A DNA stretch of 38,010 nt from Kitasatospora indigofera (GCF_014655955.1 NZ_BNBO01000076.1:1-38010); one strand, 5' to 3'; counted from the first letter of the stretch, positions 18,999 to 28,375 are shown. A program made the numbers and translations. Notes: generated by a model from the letters alone, not told the origin.

Positions 18999-20230
18999 CA
19001 GACGTTCGCTTCCAGCTCGGCCTCGATCTTCTCCAGCAGGTGGTCCTGGATCTCGGCGACGCCGATCTGCTGGACCAGCTCGGCGAAGAAGCCGCGGACC
19101 ACCAGGCGGCGGGCCTCCTCGGCCGGGATGCCGCGCGCCTGGAGGTAGAAGAGCTGCTCGTCGTCGAAGCGGCCGGTCGCCGAGGCGTGGCCGGCGCCGA
19201 CGATCTCGCCGGTCTCGATCTCCAGGTTCGGGATCGAGTCGACCCGGGCGCCGTCGGTGAGCACCAGGTTGCGGTTGTGCTCGTAGGTGTCGGTGCCCTC
19301 GGCGGCGGCGCGGATCAGCACGTCGCCGACCCAGACCGCGTGCGCGTCCTTGCCCTGCAGGGCGCCCTTGTAGACCACGTTGGAGCGGCAGTGCGGGGTG
19401 TCGTGGTCGATGACCAGACGGTGCTCCAGGTGCTGGCCGGCGTCCGCGAAGTACAGGCCGAACAGGTCGGCCTCGCCGCCGGGGGCGGCGTAGGTGACCC
19501 GCGGGTGGATCCGGACGACGTCGCCGCCGAAGGTGACCACGACGGACTTCAGCGAGGCGTCCCGGCCGACCAGCGCGGTCTGCTGGGCGATGTGCACCGC
19601 GTCGCGGTCCCAGTCCTGGACCGAGACGAAGGTCAGCTTGGCGCCGTCGCCGACCAGCAGCTCGACGTTGGCGGCCCGGGTGCCGGTACCCGTGTGGTTG
19701 ATCACCACGACGGCCTCGGCGAACGGCTTGACGTCGATCACCACGTGGGCGAAACGGGTTCCGCCCTCGCCGTGCACGTCGATCTTCACCGGCTCGGTGA
19801 GCACCGTCTCCTTGGGGACGGTGACGACCAGCGCCTGCTCGAAGGAGCTGTACGCCTGCGCGGCGACCCGGTCGACCGGCTTGCCGGCCTTGCCCAGACG
19901 GTCGTCGTCGCGGCCCACCTGCTCGGCGGTGACGCCGTCCGGCAGGCCCAGCTCCACCTTGTCCACGCCCGAGGCGTTGGCGGCGGCGGTGCCGTCGTGC
20001 AGCCCGGCCAGGCGGTGCAGCGGGGTGAACCGCCAGTCCTCCTCGCGGCCGGTGGGCACCGGGAAGTCGTTCACGTCGTACGAGGGCTTGACCGTGACGC
20101 GGGCGTCGATCGGCTGCTGGACACTCGCGCGGCCCGTGCCCGGGCCGGCCAGCTTCTCGCCGGCGCCGGACGTGCCGACCTCGATGGACCCGGCGGTCGT
20201 GGAGCCGGTGCTGTTGTTGACGTCAGCCAT
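18998..20230 (-). CDS. sufD: SufD, Fe-S scaffold subunit
   Basis: The product has 410 residues. SufD pairs with SufB on SufC to form the scaffold. After about 55 low-complexity residues, DFPVPTGREEDWRFTPL begins the conserved part; the long middle is the beta-helix of the SufB/SufD family, and the C-terminal helical domain reads DNLEIETGEIVGAGHASATG-like (residues about 345-365), then RFDDEQLFYLQARGIPAEEA with the conserved histidine in the GHAS segment. It lacks the cluster-ligand cysteine of SufB. It lies 56 nt after sufB. Confidence 0.95.
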   Translation of the reverse strand: MADVNNSTGSTTAGSIEVGTSGAGEKLAGPGTGRASVQQPIDARVTVKPSYDVNDFPVPTGREEDWRFTPLHRLAGLHDGTAAANASGVDKVELGLPDGVTAEQVGRDDDRLGKAGKPVDRVAAQAYSSFEQALVVTVPKETVLTEPVKIDVHGEGGTRFAHVVIDVKPFAEAVVVINHTGTGTRAANVELLVGDGAKLTFVSVQDWDRDAVHIAQQTALVGRDASLKSVVVTFGGDVVRIHPRVTYAAPGGEADLFGLYFADAGQHLEHRLVIDHDTPHCRSNVVYKGALQGKDAHAVWVGDVLIRAAAEGTDTYEHNRNLVLTDGARVDSIPNLEIETGEIVGAGHASATGRFDDEQLFYLQARGIPAEEARRLVVRGFFAELVQQIGVAEIQDHLLEKIEAELEANV

Positions 20231-20286
20231 GGCTGTCGTGTTGCTCTCTTCCTGAAAGTTCTCGACTGGACTTCGCGCGGCTGACG

Positions 20287-21702
20287 TCAGCCGACGGAGC
20301 CCTCCATCTGAAGCTCGATCAGCCGGTTCAGCTCCAGCGCGTACTCCATCGGGAGCTCACGGGCGATCGGCTCGACGAAGCCACGGACGATCATCGCCAT
20401 CGCCTCGAACTCGGTCATGCCCCGGCTCATCAGGTAGAAGAGCTGGTCCTCGCTGACCTTGGAGACGGTGGCCTCGTGGCCCATCGACACGTCGTCCTCG
20501 CGGACGTCCACGTACGGGTAGGTGTCCGAGCGGGAGATGGTGTCCACCAGCAGCGCGTCGCAGAGCACGTTGGACTTGGCGCCCTTGGAGCCCTCGCCGA
20601 TCTCGATCAGGCCGCGGTACGAGGTCCGGCCACCGCCGCGCGCCACCGACTTGGAGACGATGTTCGAGGAGGTGTTCGGCGCCATGTGCACCATCTTGGC
20701 GCCGGCGTCCTGGTGCTGGCCCTCGCCGGCGAAGGCGATCGACAGCGTCTCGCCCTTGGCGTGCTCGCCCATCAGGTAGACGGCCGGGTACTTCATGGTG
20801 ACCTTGGAACCGATGTTGCCGTCGATCCACTCCATGGTCGCGCCCTCGTACGCCACGGCGCGCTTGGTGACCAGGTTGTAGACGTTGTTCGACCAGTTCT
20901 GGATCGTCGTGTAGCGGCAGCGGCCGCCCTTCTTGACGATGATCTCGACCACGGCGCTGTGCAGCGAGTCCGAGGAGTAGATCGGCGCGGTGCAGCCCTC
21001 GACGTAGTGGACGTAGGCGTCCTCGTCGACGATGATCAGCGTCCGCTCGAACTGGCCCATGTTCTCGGTGTTGATCCGGAAGTAGGCCTGCAGCGGGATC
21101 TCCACGTGGACGCCCTTGGGCACGTAGATGAAGGACCCGCCGGACCACACGGCCGTGTTCAGCGCGGCGAACTTGTTGTCGCCGGCCGGGATGACCGTGC
21201 CGAAGTACTCCTCGAAGATCTCCGGGTGCTCCTTGAGCGCGGTGTCCGTGTCCATGAAGATCACACCCTGAGCCTCGAGCTCTTCGTTGATCTGGTGGTA
21301 GACCACCTCGGACTCGTACTGCGCGGCGACACCGGCGACCAGGCGCTGCTTCTCCGCCTCCGGGATGCCCAGCTTGTCGTAGGTCGCCTTGATGTCGGCG
21401 GGCAGGTCCTCCCAGGACTCCGCCTGCTTCTCGGTCGACCGCACGAAGTACTTGATGTTGTCGAAGTCGATGCCGGTGAGGTCGGAGCCCCAGGTCGGCA
21501 TGGGCTTCTTGCCGAAGAGCTTCAGGCCCTTGAGACGCAGGTTCAGCATCCAGTCGGACTCGGACTTCTTCGAGGAGATGTCGCGCACGACCTCTTCGCT
21601 GAGGCCGCGCTTGGCCGCGGCGCCGGCCGCGTCCGGGTCCGACCAGCCGTACTCGTAGGTGCCCAGGCCTTCGAGCTCCGGGTGCGAAACGATGTCAGTC
21701 AT
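20287..21702 (-). CDS. sufB: SufB, Fe-S scaffold subunit
   Basis: The product has 471 residues, full length. SufB is the subunit on which the new cluster is built. Recognisable segments are YEYGWSDPDAAGAA near the start, WGSDLTGIDFDNIKYFVR, the beta-helix with YVPKGVHVEIPLQAYFRIN, VHYVEGCTAPIYS (candidate ligand cysteine) and RTSYRGLIEIGEGSKGAKSN. The C-terminus reads GHEATVSKVSEDQLFYLMSR. The ATG overlaps the sufR stop as ATGA (21702-21699), tying its translation to the regulator. Confidence 0.97.
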   Translation of the reverse strand: MTDIVSHPELEGLGTYEYGWSDPDAAGAAAKRGLSEEVVRDISSKKSESDWMLNLRLKGLKLFGKKPMPTWGSDLTGIDFDNIKYFVRSTEKQAESWEDLPADIKATYDKLGIPEAEKQRLVAGVAAQYESEVVYHQINEELEAQGVIFMDTDTALKEHPEIFEEYFGTVIPAGDNKFAALNTAVWSGGSFIYVPKGVHVEIPLQAYFRINTENMGQFERTLIIVDEDAYVHYVEGCTAPIYSSDSLHSAVVEIIVKKGGRCRYTTIQNWSNNVYNLVTKRAVAYEGATMEWIDGNIGSKVTMKYPAVYLMGEHAKGETLSIAFAGEGQHQDAGAKMVHMAPNTSSNIVSKSVARGGGRTSYRGLIEIGEGSKGAKSNVLCDALLVDTISRSDTYPYVDVREDDVSMGHEATVSKVSEDQLFYLMSRGMTEFEAMAMIVRGFVEPIARELPMEYALELNRLIELQMEGSVG

Positions 21703-22562
21703 GCGAGGTTCCTCCGCGCGGACGCAGGTTCCGGATCAGTGAGTGGCGTACCGGCAGTCGGCACTGCACCGGGCGTCCGCGGCTTCGCGGGCGACGATGC
21801 GGCACCGGATGCCGGCACATAGGTGGTGCAGACCCCGTCGCCATGGGCGATCGTGGCCAGCCGTTGCACATGGGTGCCCAGGAGCTGGGAGAAGAACTCG
21901 GTCTCCGCCTCGCAGAGCTGCGGGAACTGCTCGGCGATGTGCGCGACCGGGCAGTGGTGCTGGCAGAGCTGAGCGCCCGCCGGGCTGTTCGAGGCCGTCG
22001 CGGACGGCACCCGCCGCACGGTGGCAGCGTACCCGTCGGCACTGAGGGCCTGCGCGAGTGCCTCGGTCCGCTGGTCGGCCGAGGCCTGCTCCAGCGCTCC
22101 GAGGTACCTCTCGCCCTGCTTGCCGAAGCGGGCCCGGGCGAAGGCGGCGACCGCCTCCTCGCCCGCCTTGCCGCCGCCCACCGCGTCGGAGATCCAGCGC
22201 AGTGCGTCGGCGGCCAGCTGGTCGTACGCCTGGTAGAAGGCGTCCCGGCCGGACTCGGTGAGGCCGAAGACCTTGGCCGGACGGCCCCGGCCCCGGCTGC
22301 CGTAGACCCGCTGCTCGCGGGACTCGACCAGGCCGGCGGCGGCCAGGCCGTCCAGGTGACGGCGGACGGCGGCGGCCGTGAGGCCGAGCCGGCTCGCCAG
22401 GTCGGCGGCGGAGGAGGGGCCGTGGTCGAGGATCGAACGGGCGACCCGGTCACGGGTGGCCCGGTGGCCCTCCAGCAGCACCTCGGCCGCCGTTTCGGGC
22501 ACGGCACAGCCGGGGGCCGACTCGGCCTCCTGCTGCTGGTTCCGTTCCCGCATGTTTTTCAC
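21699..22562 (-). CDS. sufR: SufR, iron-sulfur cluster-sensing repressor of the suf operon
   Basis: The product has 287 residues from GTG 22562, or 284 from the ATG at 22553; neither has a clear ribosome site and I kept the longer form. The N-terminal winged helix (about 38-100: RVARSILDHGPSSAADLASR, then AAVRRHLDGLAAAGLV and a GRGRPAKVF wing) is ArsR/DeoR-like. The C-terminal sensor carries Cys200, Cys204, Cys217 and Cys245 (CQHHCP, QLCEAE, DGVCTTY), the conserved cysteines of actinobacterial SufR that bind a cluster. Holo-SufR represses suf when Fe-S supply is adequate. An operator overlaps its start, so it represses itself and the operon together. The last 35 residues are a Pro/Ala-rich tail. 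Confidence 0.95.
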   Translation of the reverse strand: MKNMRERNQQQEAESAPGCAVPETAAEVLLEGHRATRDRVARSILDHGPSSAADLASRLGLTAAAVRRHLDGLAAAGLVESREQRVYGSRGRGRPAKVFGLTESGRDAFYQAYDQLAADALRWISDAVGGGKAGEEAVAAFARARFGKQGERYLGALEQASADQRTEALAQALSADGYAATVRRVPSATASNSPAGAQLCQHHCPVAHIAEQFPQLCEAETEFFSQLLGTHVQRLATIAHGDGVCTTYVPASGAASSPAKPRTPGAVPTAGTPLTDPEPASARRNLA

Positions 22563-22575
22563 AACACCAGTGTTG
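22562..22575. promoter_or_regulatory. SufR operator, CAAC-N6-GTTG
   Basis: The 14-mer CAACACCAGTGTTG has 6-bp arms CAACAC and GTGTTG around a 2-nt centre. It fits CAAC-N6-GTTG, which I recall as the SufR binding motif reported in Streptomyces. It sits on the sufR start itself, next to the AT-rich TAATTA (22578-22583), so bound repressor would block transcription initiation. Confidence 0.8.
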
Positions 22576-22633
22576 CGTAATTACTTCCGTCAGGACAACC
22601 CGTGATCCACGCCTCATGGGTGGCTTCAATCAC

Positions 22634-22652
22634 GCAGGTAAGGCTTACCTGA
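22634..22652. promoter_or_regulatory. DtxR/IdeR/DmdR-type iron box
   Basis: GCAGGTAAGGCTTACCTGA matches about 15 of 19 positions of the actinobacterial iron box TTAGGTTAGGCTCACCTAA. Its core AGGTAAG-G-CTTACCT (22636-22650) is a perfect 7-bp inverted repeat. It lies about 70 nt upstream of sufR and 64 nt upstream of the ABC gene start, so either direction could be controlled. Iron-loaded DmdR/IdeR normally represses iron-uptake genes but can activate when it binds upstream. Confidence 0.7.
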
Positions 22653-22702
22653 CCTGCGAAAACGATCACCGAGGCCCGTGCGGACGCCGCGTGAAGGCCT
22701 CC

Positions 22703-22708
22703 TAGACT
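22703..22708 (+). promoter_or_regulatory. -10 box of a likely leaderless promoter for the ABC exporter
   Basis: TAGACT fits TANNNT and ends 7 nt before the ATG at 22716. No ribosome site lies between, which fits a leaderless transcript. Confidence 0.6.
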
Positions 22709-22715
22709 CGCCGGT

Positions 22716-23653
<938 letters not shown>

Positions 23654-23657
<4 letters not shown>

Positions 23658-24496
23658 CCGACCAGACCGCCCGGCCGCTCCCGACCGACCGCACGCCCCC
23701 GGCCGAACGCACCCCCCGGGCCGACCACACCCCCCGGCCCGGCGCCGCGCCCGTCCCCCGGATGCTGCTCGCGCAGACCGCCTTCGAGACGAGGATGCTG
23801 CTGCGCAACGGCGAGCAGCTGCTGCTGACGGTGATCATCCCCAGCGTCCTGCTGGTGCTCTTCAGCGCCGTCGACATCGTCGCCGTGGACGGCCCCGGCA
23901 AGCGGGTGGACTTCCTCGCCCCCGGCCTGCTGGCCCTCGCCGTGATGTCCACCGCCTTCACCGGCCAGGCCATCGCCACCGGCTTCGAACGCCGCTACGG
24001 CGTCCTCAAGCGCCTCGGCGCCAGCCCGCTCCCCCGCTGGGCCCTGCTCACCGCCAAGACCGGCTGCGTGCTGGTCACCGAGGCCCTCCAGGTCGCCCTG
24101 CTCAGCGCCATCGCGCTGGCCCTCGGCTGGTCCCCGCACGGGCTCGCCACGCCGCAGGGGGCGCTCGCGGTCGCCGCCCTGCTCGTCCTCGGCACCGCCG
24201 CGTTCTCCGGCCTCGGCCTGCTGATGGCCGGCACCCTGCGGGCCGAGGCCACCCTGGCCGCCGCCAACCTGGTCTTCGTCCTGCTGCTGCTGGCCGGCGG
24301 CGTGATCGTCCCGCTCTCCAAGTTCCCCGCCGGCGTCCGGCGCGTGCTGGAACTCCTCCCGATCAACGCCCTCTCGGACGGCCTGCGGGCCGTCCTCCAG
24401 CACGGCGCCGGCGTGCCCTGGGGCGACCTGGGGATCCTGGGCGTGTGGTCCGTCCTGGGGCTGGCGGCGGCCGCGCGGTTCTTCCGTTGGGAGTAG
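23654..24496 (+). CDS. ABC-2 type exporter permease
   Basis: The product has 280 residues from the GTG that overlaps the ATPase stop (GTGA). A Pro/Arg/Thr-rich cytoplasmic tail of about 33 residues precedes six hydrophobic segments, beginning LLLTVIIPSVLLVLFSAVDI. FERRYGVLKRLGASPLPRW, between helices 2 and 3, is the conserved coupling segment of ABC-2 permeases, and LSKFPAGVRRVLELLPINAL is the usual loop before the last helix. With the preceding ATPase it forms a complete exporter. Confidence 0.9.
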
Positions 24497-24649
24497 CCGG
24501 ACCGGGCAGGACCCGGCGTCAGGCCGCGCACGGGCCCGGGAGGTCGGACACCGGCAGCCCTGACGCGCCGTCGGGCGCCGGGCCGCAACGCGCGCCGTCG
24601 GGCCGGTGACCGTACAGGGCCCCGGCGCGCTCCGTCCGGTCACGACGCA

Positions 24650-24701
24650 CCCGCGCCCCGGGCCGGTTCCGGGGGTTTCGGAGACCGGCCCGGGGCGCGG
24701 G
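24650..24701. terminator. 18-bp hairpin terminator between convergent genes
   Basis: Bases 24650-24667 pair without mismatch to 24684-24701 (core CGCGCCCCGGGCCGGT against ACCGGCCCGGGGCGCG) around a 16-nt loop. It lies 22 nt past the stop of the LAQTG protein and 153 nt past the permease, so it can stop both transcripts. Confidence 0.8.
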
Positions 24702-24722
24702 CGTCGATCGGGGCGGGGCGGG

Positions 24723-25418
24723 TCAGTGGCGGTTGCCCCGGCGGCGGGAGAGCAGCAGCAGGGCTCCGCCGACCAGGACGACGGCGCCGCCGGCCGCGGC
24801 GACGATCGGGGTGGCGCTGCTGCCACCGGTCTGGGCCAGGGCCGGGGTGGTGCTCGCGGCCTTCACCGTGGCGGGGGCGCTGGTGGCCGGCGCGCCGGTG
24901 GTCGGGGCCGCGGAGGTGGTGGTGCTGGTGGGGGCGACGGTGGCCGAGGCCGAGGTGCTGGGCGTCGCGGTGGCGGTGCGGGTGGGGGTCGGCGAGGTGG
25001 TGGGGGTCGGCGAGGTGCCGGGGGTGGTGGGGGTCGGGGACGGCGACGGGGTGGCGCAGACCGCGATGGTCTTGGTCTCCGTCACGTTCCACTTGGGGTT
25101 CTTGGGCTGTTCCGTGGTGGTGACGACCAGGGTGGCCGTGACCGGGGCGCTGTGCGCCTTGACGGTGAAGCTCTGGTGGTAACCGCTGCCGAACTGCTGC
25201 TGGTCCACCACCTTCTCGCCGTCGATGGTCAGGCTGACCAGGTTCTTGACGTTCTTGCTGCCGCTGTAGTCGGCCAGGTCGACGGTGACCTTGTCGCAGG
25301 TCACCGCCCAGGCCGGGGTGTGCGCCGAGGCGCCGGTGGCCAGGACACCGGACAACAGGACGGCGGTGCCGGCGGCTCCGGCGAGCGCCGCGCCGCGAAT
25401 GCGCACGTGTCGCGCCAT
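24723..25418 (-). CDS. secreted protein with a LAQTG cell-wall sorting signal
   Basis: The product has 231 residues. GGAGG lies about 9 nt before the ATG. A Sec signal peptide (to GASA-HTP, about residue 32) is followed by a small beta-rich domain (about 33-125) with two cysteines (VTCDKV and VCATP) that may form a disulfide. A Thr/Pro/Ser-rich stalk spans about 126-190. The C-terminus is a complete sorting signal: LAQTG at about 194-198, a hydrophobic stretch and the tail SRRRGNRH. The LAxTG form is used by class E sortases of high-GC actinobacteria, so the protein should be covalently linked to the wall. The beta domain is not one I recognise. It is 407 nt downstream of another LAxTG gene on the same strand. 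Confidence 0.85.
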   Translation of the reverse strand: MARHVRIRGAALAGAAGTAVLLSGVLATGASAHTPAWAVTCDKVTVDLADYSGSKNVKNLVSLTIDGEKVVDQQQFGSGYHQSFTVKAHSAPVTATLVVTTTEQPKNPKWNVTETKTIAVCATPSPSPTPTTPGTSPTPTTSPTPTRTATATPSTSASATVAPTSTTTSAAPTTGAPATSAPATVKAASTTPALAQTGGSSATPIVAAAGGAVVLVGGALLLLSRRRGNRH

Positions 25419-25825
25419 TTCGCTCTTCCCTCCGAAGGGGCTTGGGCGGCAGGGGTGTCGAGCACGCCGGGAGCTGCGCCGGGAAGTACGCCGAGAAGCG
25501 TTCCGGGGACGGTCCGGGCCTGCCTGCCGCGATGTGCGGGGGACTCTACCGCCCCCGCGGCCGCCTGCCACCCCCGCCGAACGTCCGGATCAGGAATGGC
25601 CGTTGGGCACTCCGGTGGTCCCGCGCCCCAGCAGGCCGCCGACCTCCCGGGACGGCTCGGGCGGGGGCGCCGCGGGCCGCCGGCGCCAGGACGGGCGCGG
25701 CGGACAGCACGGTGCCCCCGGTGACCGGGAACGGTCACCGGGGGCACCGGTCGGCTCAGGCCCACGGAACTCCAGGCCTTCGGGCCTTCAGGCTTTCGGG
25801 CCCGGCGCCGTCAGGCCCGGCTCAG
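25419..25825. other. 407-nt intergenic region with promoter and terminator elements
   Basis: No coding region is supported. It holds the terminator of the upstream gene (25711-25748), a second small hairpin AGGCC-TTCG-GGCCT (25774-25787, loop TTCG), and on the minus strand a TAGAGT (25548-25543) that is a weak -10 candidate for the LAQTG gene with a leader of about 120 nt. Confidence 0.5.
25711..25748 (-). terminator. 16-bp hairpin terminator after the LALTG protein gene
   Basis: GGTGCCCCCGGTGACC (25711-25726) pairs perfectly with GGTCACCGGGGGCACC (25733-25748), loop GGGAAC. It lies 77 nt after the stop at 25826 and separates the two surface-protein genes into different transcripts. Confidence 0.85.
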
Positions 25826-27124
25826 TCAGGACCGGCCGGCCGCCCGACGGCGGCCGGCGACCACGAGGCCGCCGCCGACGGCGAGGACGACCAGGCCGCC
25901 GATCGCGATCGGCAGGGCGCCGTTCGCGCCGGTGAGCGCGAGGCCGCCGCCGGTGCTCGGGGTGGCCGAGGGGCTGGCGCTCGCACTCGGGACGGCGCCC
26001 GGGGCGGCCGGGGCGCTGCCGGTGGCACTGGGCGAGGGGGCGGGCGTGCCGCCGGTGCCGGGGGTGGCCGCGGGCGAGGTCCCGGCCGGGGTGCCCGGGG
26101 TGCCGGGGGTGGCGGGCGCCGAGGCGCTGCCGGTGGGGACGCCCGGGGTGGTCGGGACGACGACCGGGGGCACCTCGGCCGGCAGGCAGCCGGTGAACGG
26201 GTAGTGGTGGGTCTCGGCGCCGCCCTTGCCGGTGAGCGACTTGGCGATCACCGAGCCGTTGACCGGGCCGCCGCTGCCGAGGTCGAAGGCGGCGTTCGGG
26301 GCGAGCACGCTGCCAGACCACGCGGCGGCGCTGTTCTTGACGACCTTGGTGGCGGTCGGGAAGTTCCAGAGCAGCTTGGCGCGCACCGCGCCGCCCGCGG
26401 CGGACTGCAGCTTGTCGTCGAGGACGTAGCCCTTCTTGGCCGCGTCCCAGAGGAAGAACCCGGTGGTGCCGGCGGCGGCCATGTCGTAGCTGTCGCCGGT
26501 GACGTTGACGACGGTCGAGGCGCCGGCCGGGACGTTCAGGTACACCTCCTTGGCGGCCTGGAGGGTCGCGGCGGCGACGGTGAAGGTGTTGAGCCGGGCG
26601 TCGGTGCCGGTGAGGGTCAGCCTGGTCCCGGAGCTCTCGGCCTTGGCGCCTGCCGTGGCGGGCGCGGCCGCGAGGGCGGTGGAGGCGGCGCGCAGCTTGC
26701 CGAACTCGGCGGCGAAGTCGATCGGGGAGGCGCCCTTGACGACCTTGCCCTGGTGGGCGTCTGCGACGCCGGTCAGCTTGCCGCCGTAGACGCCGTTGCC
26801 CTTCATCACCTGGGTGTTGGTGCCGGTCAGGTTGCCGGCGACGACCAGGGCGTTGCCGCCGGGGAGGGCGGCCACCTGCTCGGCGGTCAGCTCCTGGCCG
26901 ACGGTGAAGCCGCCGGTGAAGTCGGCGTTGCCGCCGATCGCGACGGCGCCCTCGGCGTCCGGGGTGTGGGTGTCGTCGCCCTCGACGAACTCGCCGTAGA
27001 GGTTGGCGACGCCGAGGCTCTGGCACTGCCGGCCGGGCTCGGTCGCGTGGGAGGCCGGCGCGAGGAGGGCGCCCAGGGCCAGGGAGCCGCCGAGGGCGAG
27101 GGCGGCGGGTACGGATATGCGCAT
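25826..27124 (-). CDS. choice-of-anchor A family surface protein with a LALTG sorting signal
   Basis: The product has 432 residues. The ATG 27124 has GGAG 9 nt upstream; the longer open frame lacks one. A signal peptide ends near ASHA-TEP. The domain starting LGVANLYGEFVEGDDTHTPD (about 37-56) and continuing EGAVAIGGNADFTGG and GGNALVVAGNLTGTNTQV is the choice-of-anchor A domain, a beta-helix-like adhesin module that ends in various anchors. FFLWDAAKKGY and LLWNFPTATKV precede the GSVLAPNAAFDLGSGGPVNG core. A Pro/Thr/Gly/Ser stalk spans about 310-390, and LALTG at about 395-399, a membrane stretch and GRRRAAGRS form the sorting signal. Cell-wall attachment by a class E sortase is expected; binding partner unknown. 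Confidence 0.9.
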   Translation of the reverse strand: MRISVPAALALGGSLALGALLAPASHATEPGRQCQSLGVANLYGEFVEGDDTHTPDAEGAVAIGGNADFTGGFTVGQELTAEQVAALPGGNALVVAGNLTGTNTQVMKGNGVYGGKLTGVADAHQGKVVKGASPIDFAAEFGKLRAASTALAAAPATAGAKAESSGTRLTLTGTDARLNTFTVAAATLQAAKEVYLNVPAGASTVVNVTGDSYDMAAAGTTGFFLWDAAKKGYVLDDKLQSAAGGAVRAKLLWNFPTATKVVKNSAAAWSGSVLAPNAAFDLGSGGPVNGSVIAKSLTGKGGAETHHYPFTGCLPAEVPPVVVPTTPGVPTGSASAPATPGTPGTPAGTSPAATPGTGGTPAPSPSATGSAPAAPGAVPSASASPSATPSTGGGLALTGANGALPIAIGGLVVLAVGGGLVVAGRRRAAGRS

Positions 27125-27159
27125 GTGCAGGATCTCCGCGGTAGGTGCGGGGTGGGAGA

Positions 27160-27240
27160 GGTCCACAGGTATGGACCAATCGCACTCTTCCGGCCGAGCT
27201 GGCGAATGGTCAAGACCTTTGCCCCGCAGTGGTAGAGACC
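27160..27240. promoter_or_regulatory. cluster of GGT-N4-ACC motifs upstream of the surface-protein gene
   Basis: Three imperfect palindromes occur within 75 nt: GGTATGGACC (27168-27177), GGTCAAGACC (27208-27217) and GGTAGAGACC (27231-27240). The first is also part of a 6-bp inverted repeat GGTCCA/TGGACC (27160-27177). The middle one, read as AATGGTCAAGACCTTT, matches about 12 of 16 positions of the DasR consensus ACTGGTCTAGACCACT, and on the minus strand provides TTGACC with AAGAGT 18 nt further on, a possible -35/-10 pair. DasR control is a guess. Confidence 0.4.
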
Positions 27241-27348
27241 TGTGATCGTAATACCGACAAAACGCCCATTCGTGATCACGCACGCGAAGCGCCGCGCGCC
27301 ACGGCCCGCCCCCGGCGGCCCCGCCCGAAGATCGCCAACCGTCCAATC

Positions 27349-27354
27349 TAGGAT
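27349..27354 (+). promoter_or_regulatory. -10 box of a likely leaderless ctaA promoter
   Basis: TAGGAT fits TANNNT and ends 6 nt before the GTG start at 27361. No ribosome site is visible, so initiation on a leaderless transcript is likely. Confidence 0.6.
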
Positions 27355-27360
27355 GAATCC

Positions 27361-28335
27361 GTGCGTACCCCTTCCTCCCTCCTCGCCGAACGCTGGCAGC
27401 CCTCCGCCGTCGTGGTACGGCGGGCCGCCCTCGCCGCGCTGGTGATGAGCATCGTGATCGTGGTCACCGGCGGCGCCGTCCGGCTCAGCGCCTCCGGCCT
27501 CGGCTGCACCACCTGGCCGCGCTGCACGGGCGAGAGCCTGACCCCGACGCCCGAGATGGGCCTGCACGGGATCATCGAGTTCACCAACCGGATGCTGACC
27601 TACGTGCTGTGCGCGGCGGTCGGCTGGGCGATCCTGGCGGCGCGCTGCGCCGCCCCCTGGCGCCGCGGCCTCACCCGGCTCGGCTGGGCCCAGTTCTGGC
27701 TGGTGATGAGCAACGCCGTGATCGGCGGCATCACCGTGCTGACCGGCCTCAACCCGTACACGGTGGCCGTGCACCTGGTCTCCGCGATGGCGCTGGTCTG
27801 GGTCGCGCTGCTGATGTGGGAGCGCTCGAAGGAGGGGGACGGCCCGACCCGGGCCCTGGTCGCCCGGCCGATCGTCCAGCTCTCGTACGTCCTGGTGACG
27901 GTGATCGGGCTGCTGGTCGCGGCCGGCACCCTGGTGACCGGCGCGGGCCACCACCCGGGGACGCCGAAGGACAACCGGATGGTGCCGCGGATCCCGCTGG
28001 ACTACGACCGGCTCGCCCAGGTGCACGCCGACCTGGCGTTCGTCTCGGTCGGCCTGGCGGTCGCGGTGCTCTTCGTGTTCGCCGCCGTGAAGGCGCCGCC
28101 GGCCGCCCGGGCCCGGGCCCGCGAGCTGCTCGTGGTGCTGCTGGCGCAGGGCGTGCTCGGGTTCGTCCAGTACTTCACCGACGTGCCGGAGGTCCTGGTC
28201 GGGGTGCACATGCTGGGTGCCACGCTGACCTGGATCGCCGTGCTGCGCGTCCCGCTCGCCCTGCGGGTGCGGACGGACGCGCCCGCCGCCGGGCCGGCGC
28301 CGGTGCCCGCCCCCACGGCCGCCGCCACCGTCTGA
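27361..28335 (+). CDS. ctaA: heme A synthase (CtaA/COX15)
   Basis: The product has 324 residues and about eight membrane helices. It oxidises the C8 methyl of heme O to the formyl group of heme A for cytochrome c oxidase. The extracytoplasmic loop after helix 1 has the cysteine pair of Gram-positive CtaA (GCTTWPRC). Heme-ligand histidines occur in HGIIEFTNR, VAVHLVSA, VHADLAFV and VGVHMLGA, two per helical half. FTNRM and TGAGHHPGTPKD are family signatures. The Pro/Ala-rich tail after VRTDAP is not conserved. ctaB, the preceding enzyme, lies 2 kb away on the opposite strand. Confidence 0.95.
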   Translation: MRTPSSLLAERWQPSAVVVRRAALAALVMSIVIVVTGGAVRLSASGLGCTTWPRCTGESLTPTPEMGLHGIIEFTNRMLTYVLCAAVGWAILAARCAAPWRRGLTRLGWAQFWLVMSNAVIGGITVLTGLNPYTVAVHLVSAMALVWVALLMWERSKEGDGPTRALVARPIVQLSYVLVTVIGLLVAAGTLVTGAGHHPGTPKDNRMVPRIPLDYDRLAQVHADLAFVSVGLAVAVLFVFAAVKAPPAARARARELLVVLLAQGVLGFVQYFTDVPEVLVGVHMLGATLTWIAVLRVPLALRVRTDAPAAGPAPVPAPTAAATV

Positions 28336-28375
28336 ACCGGCGTACGGAACGCCGTACGGAGGGAACGCGGCGGGG

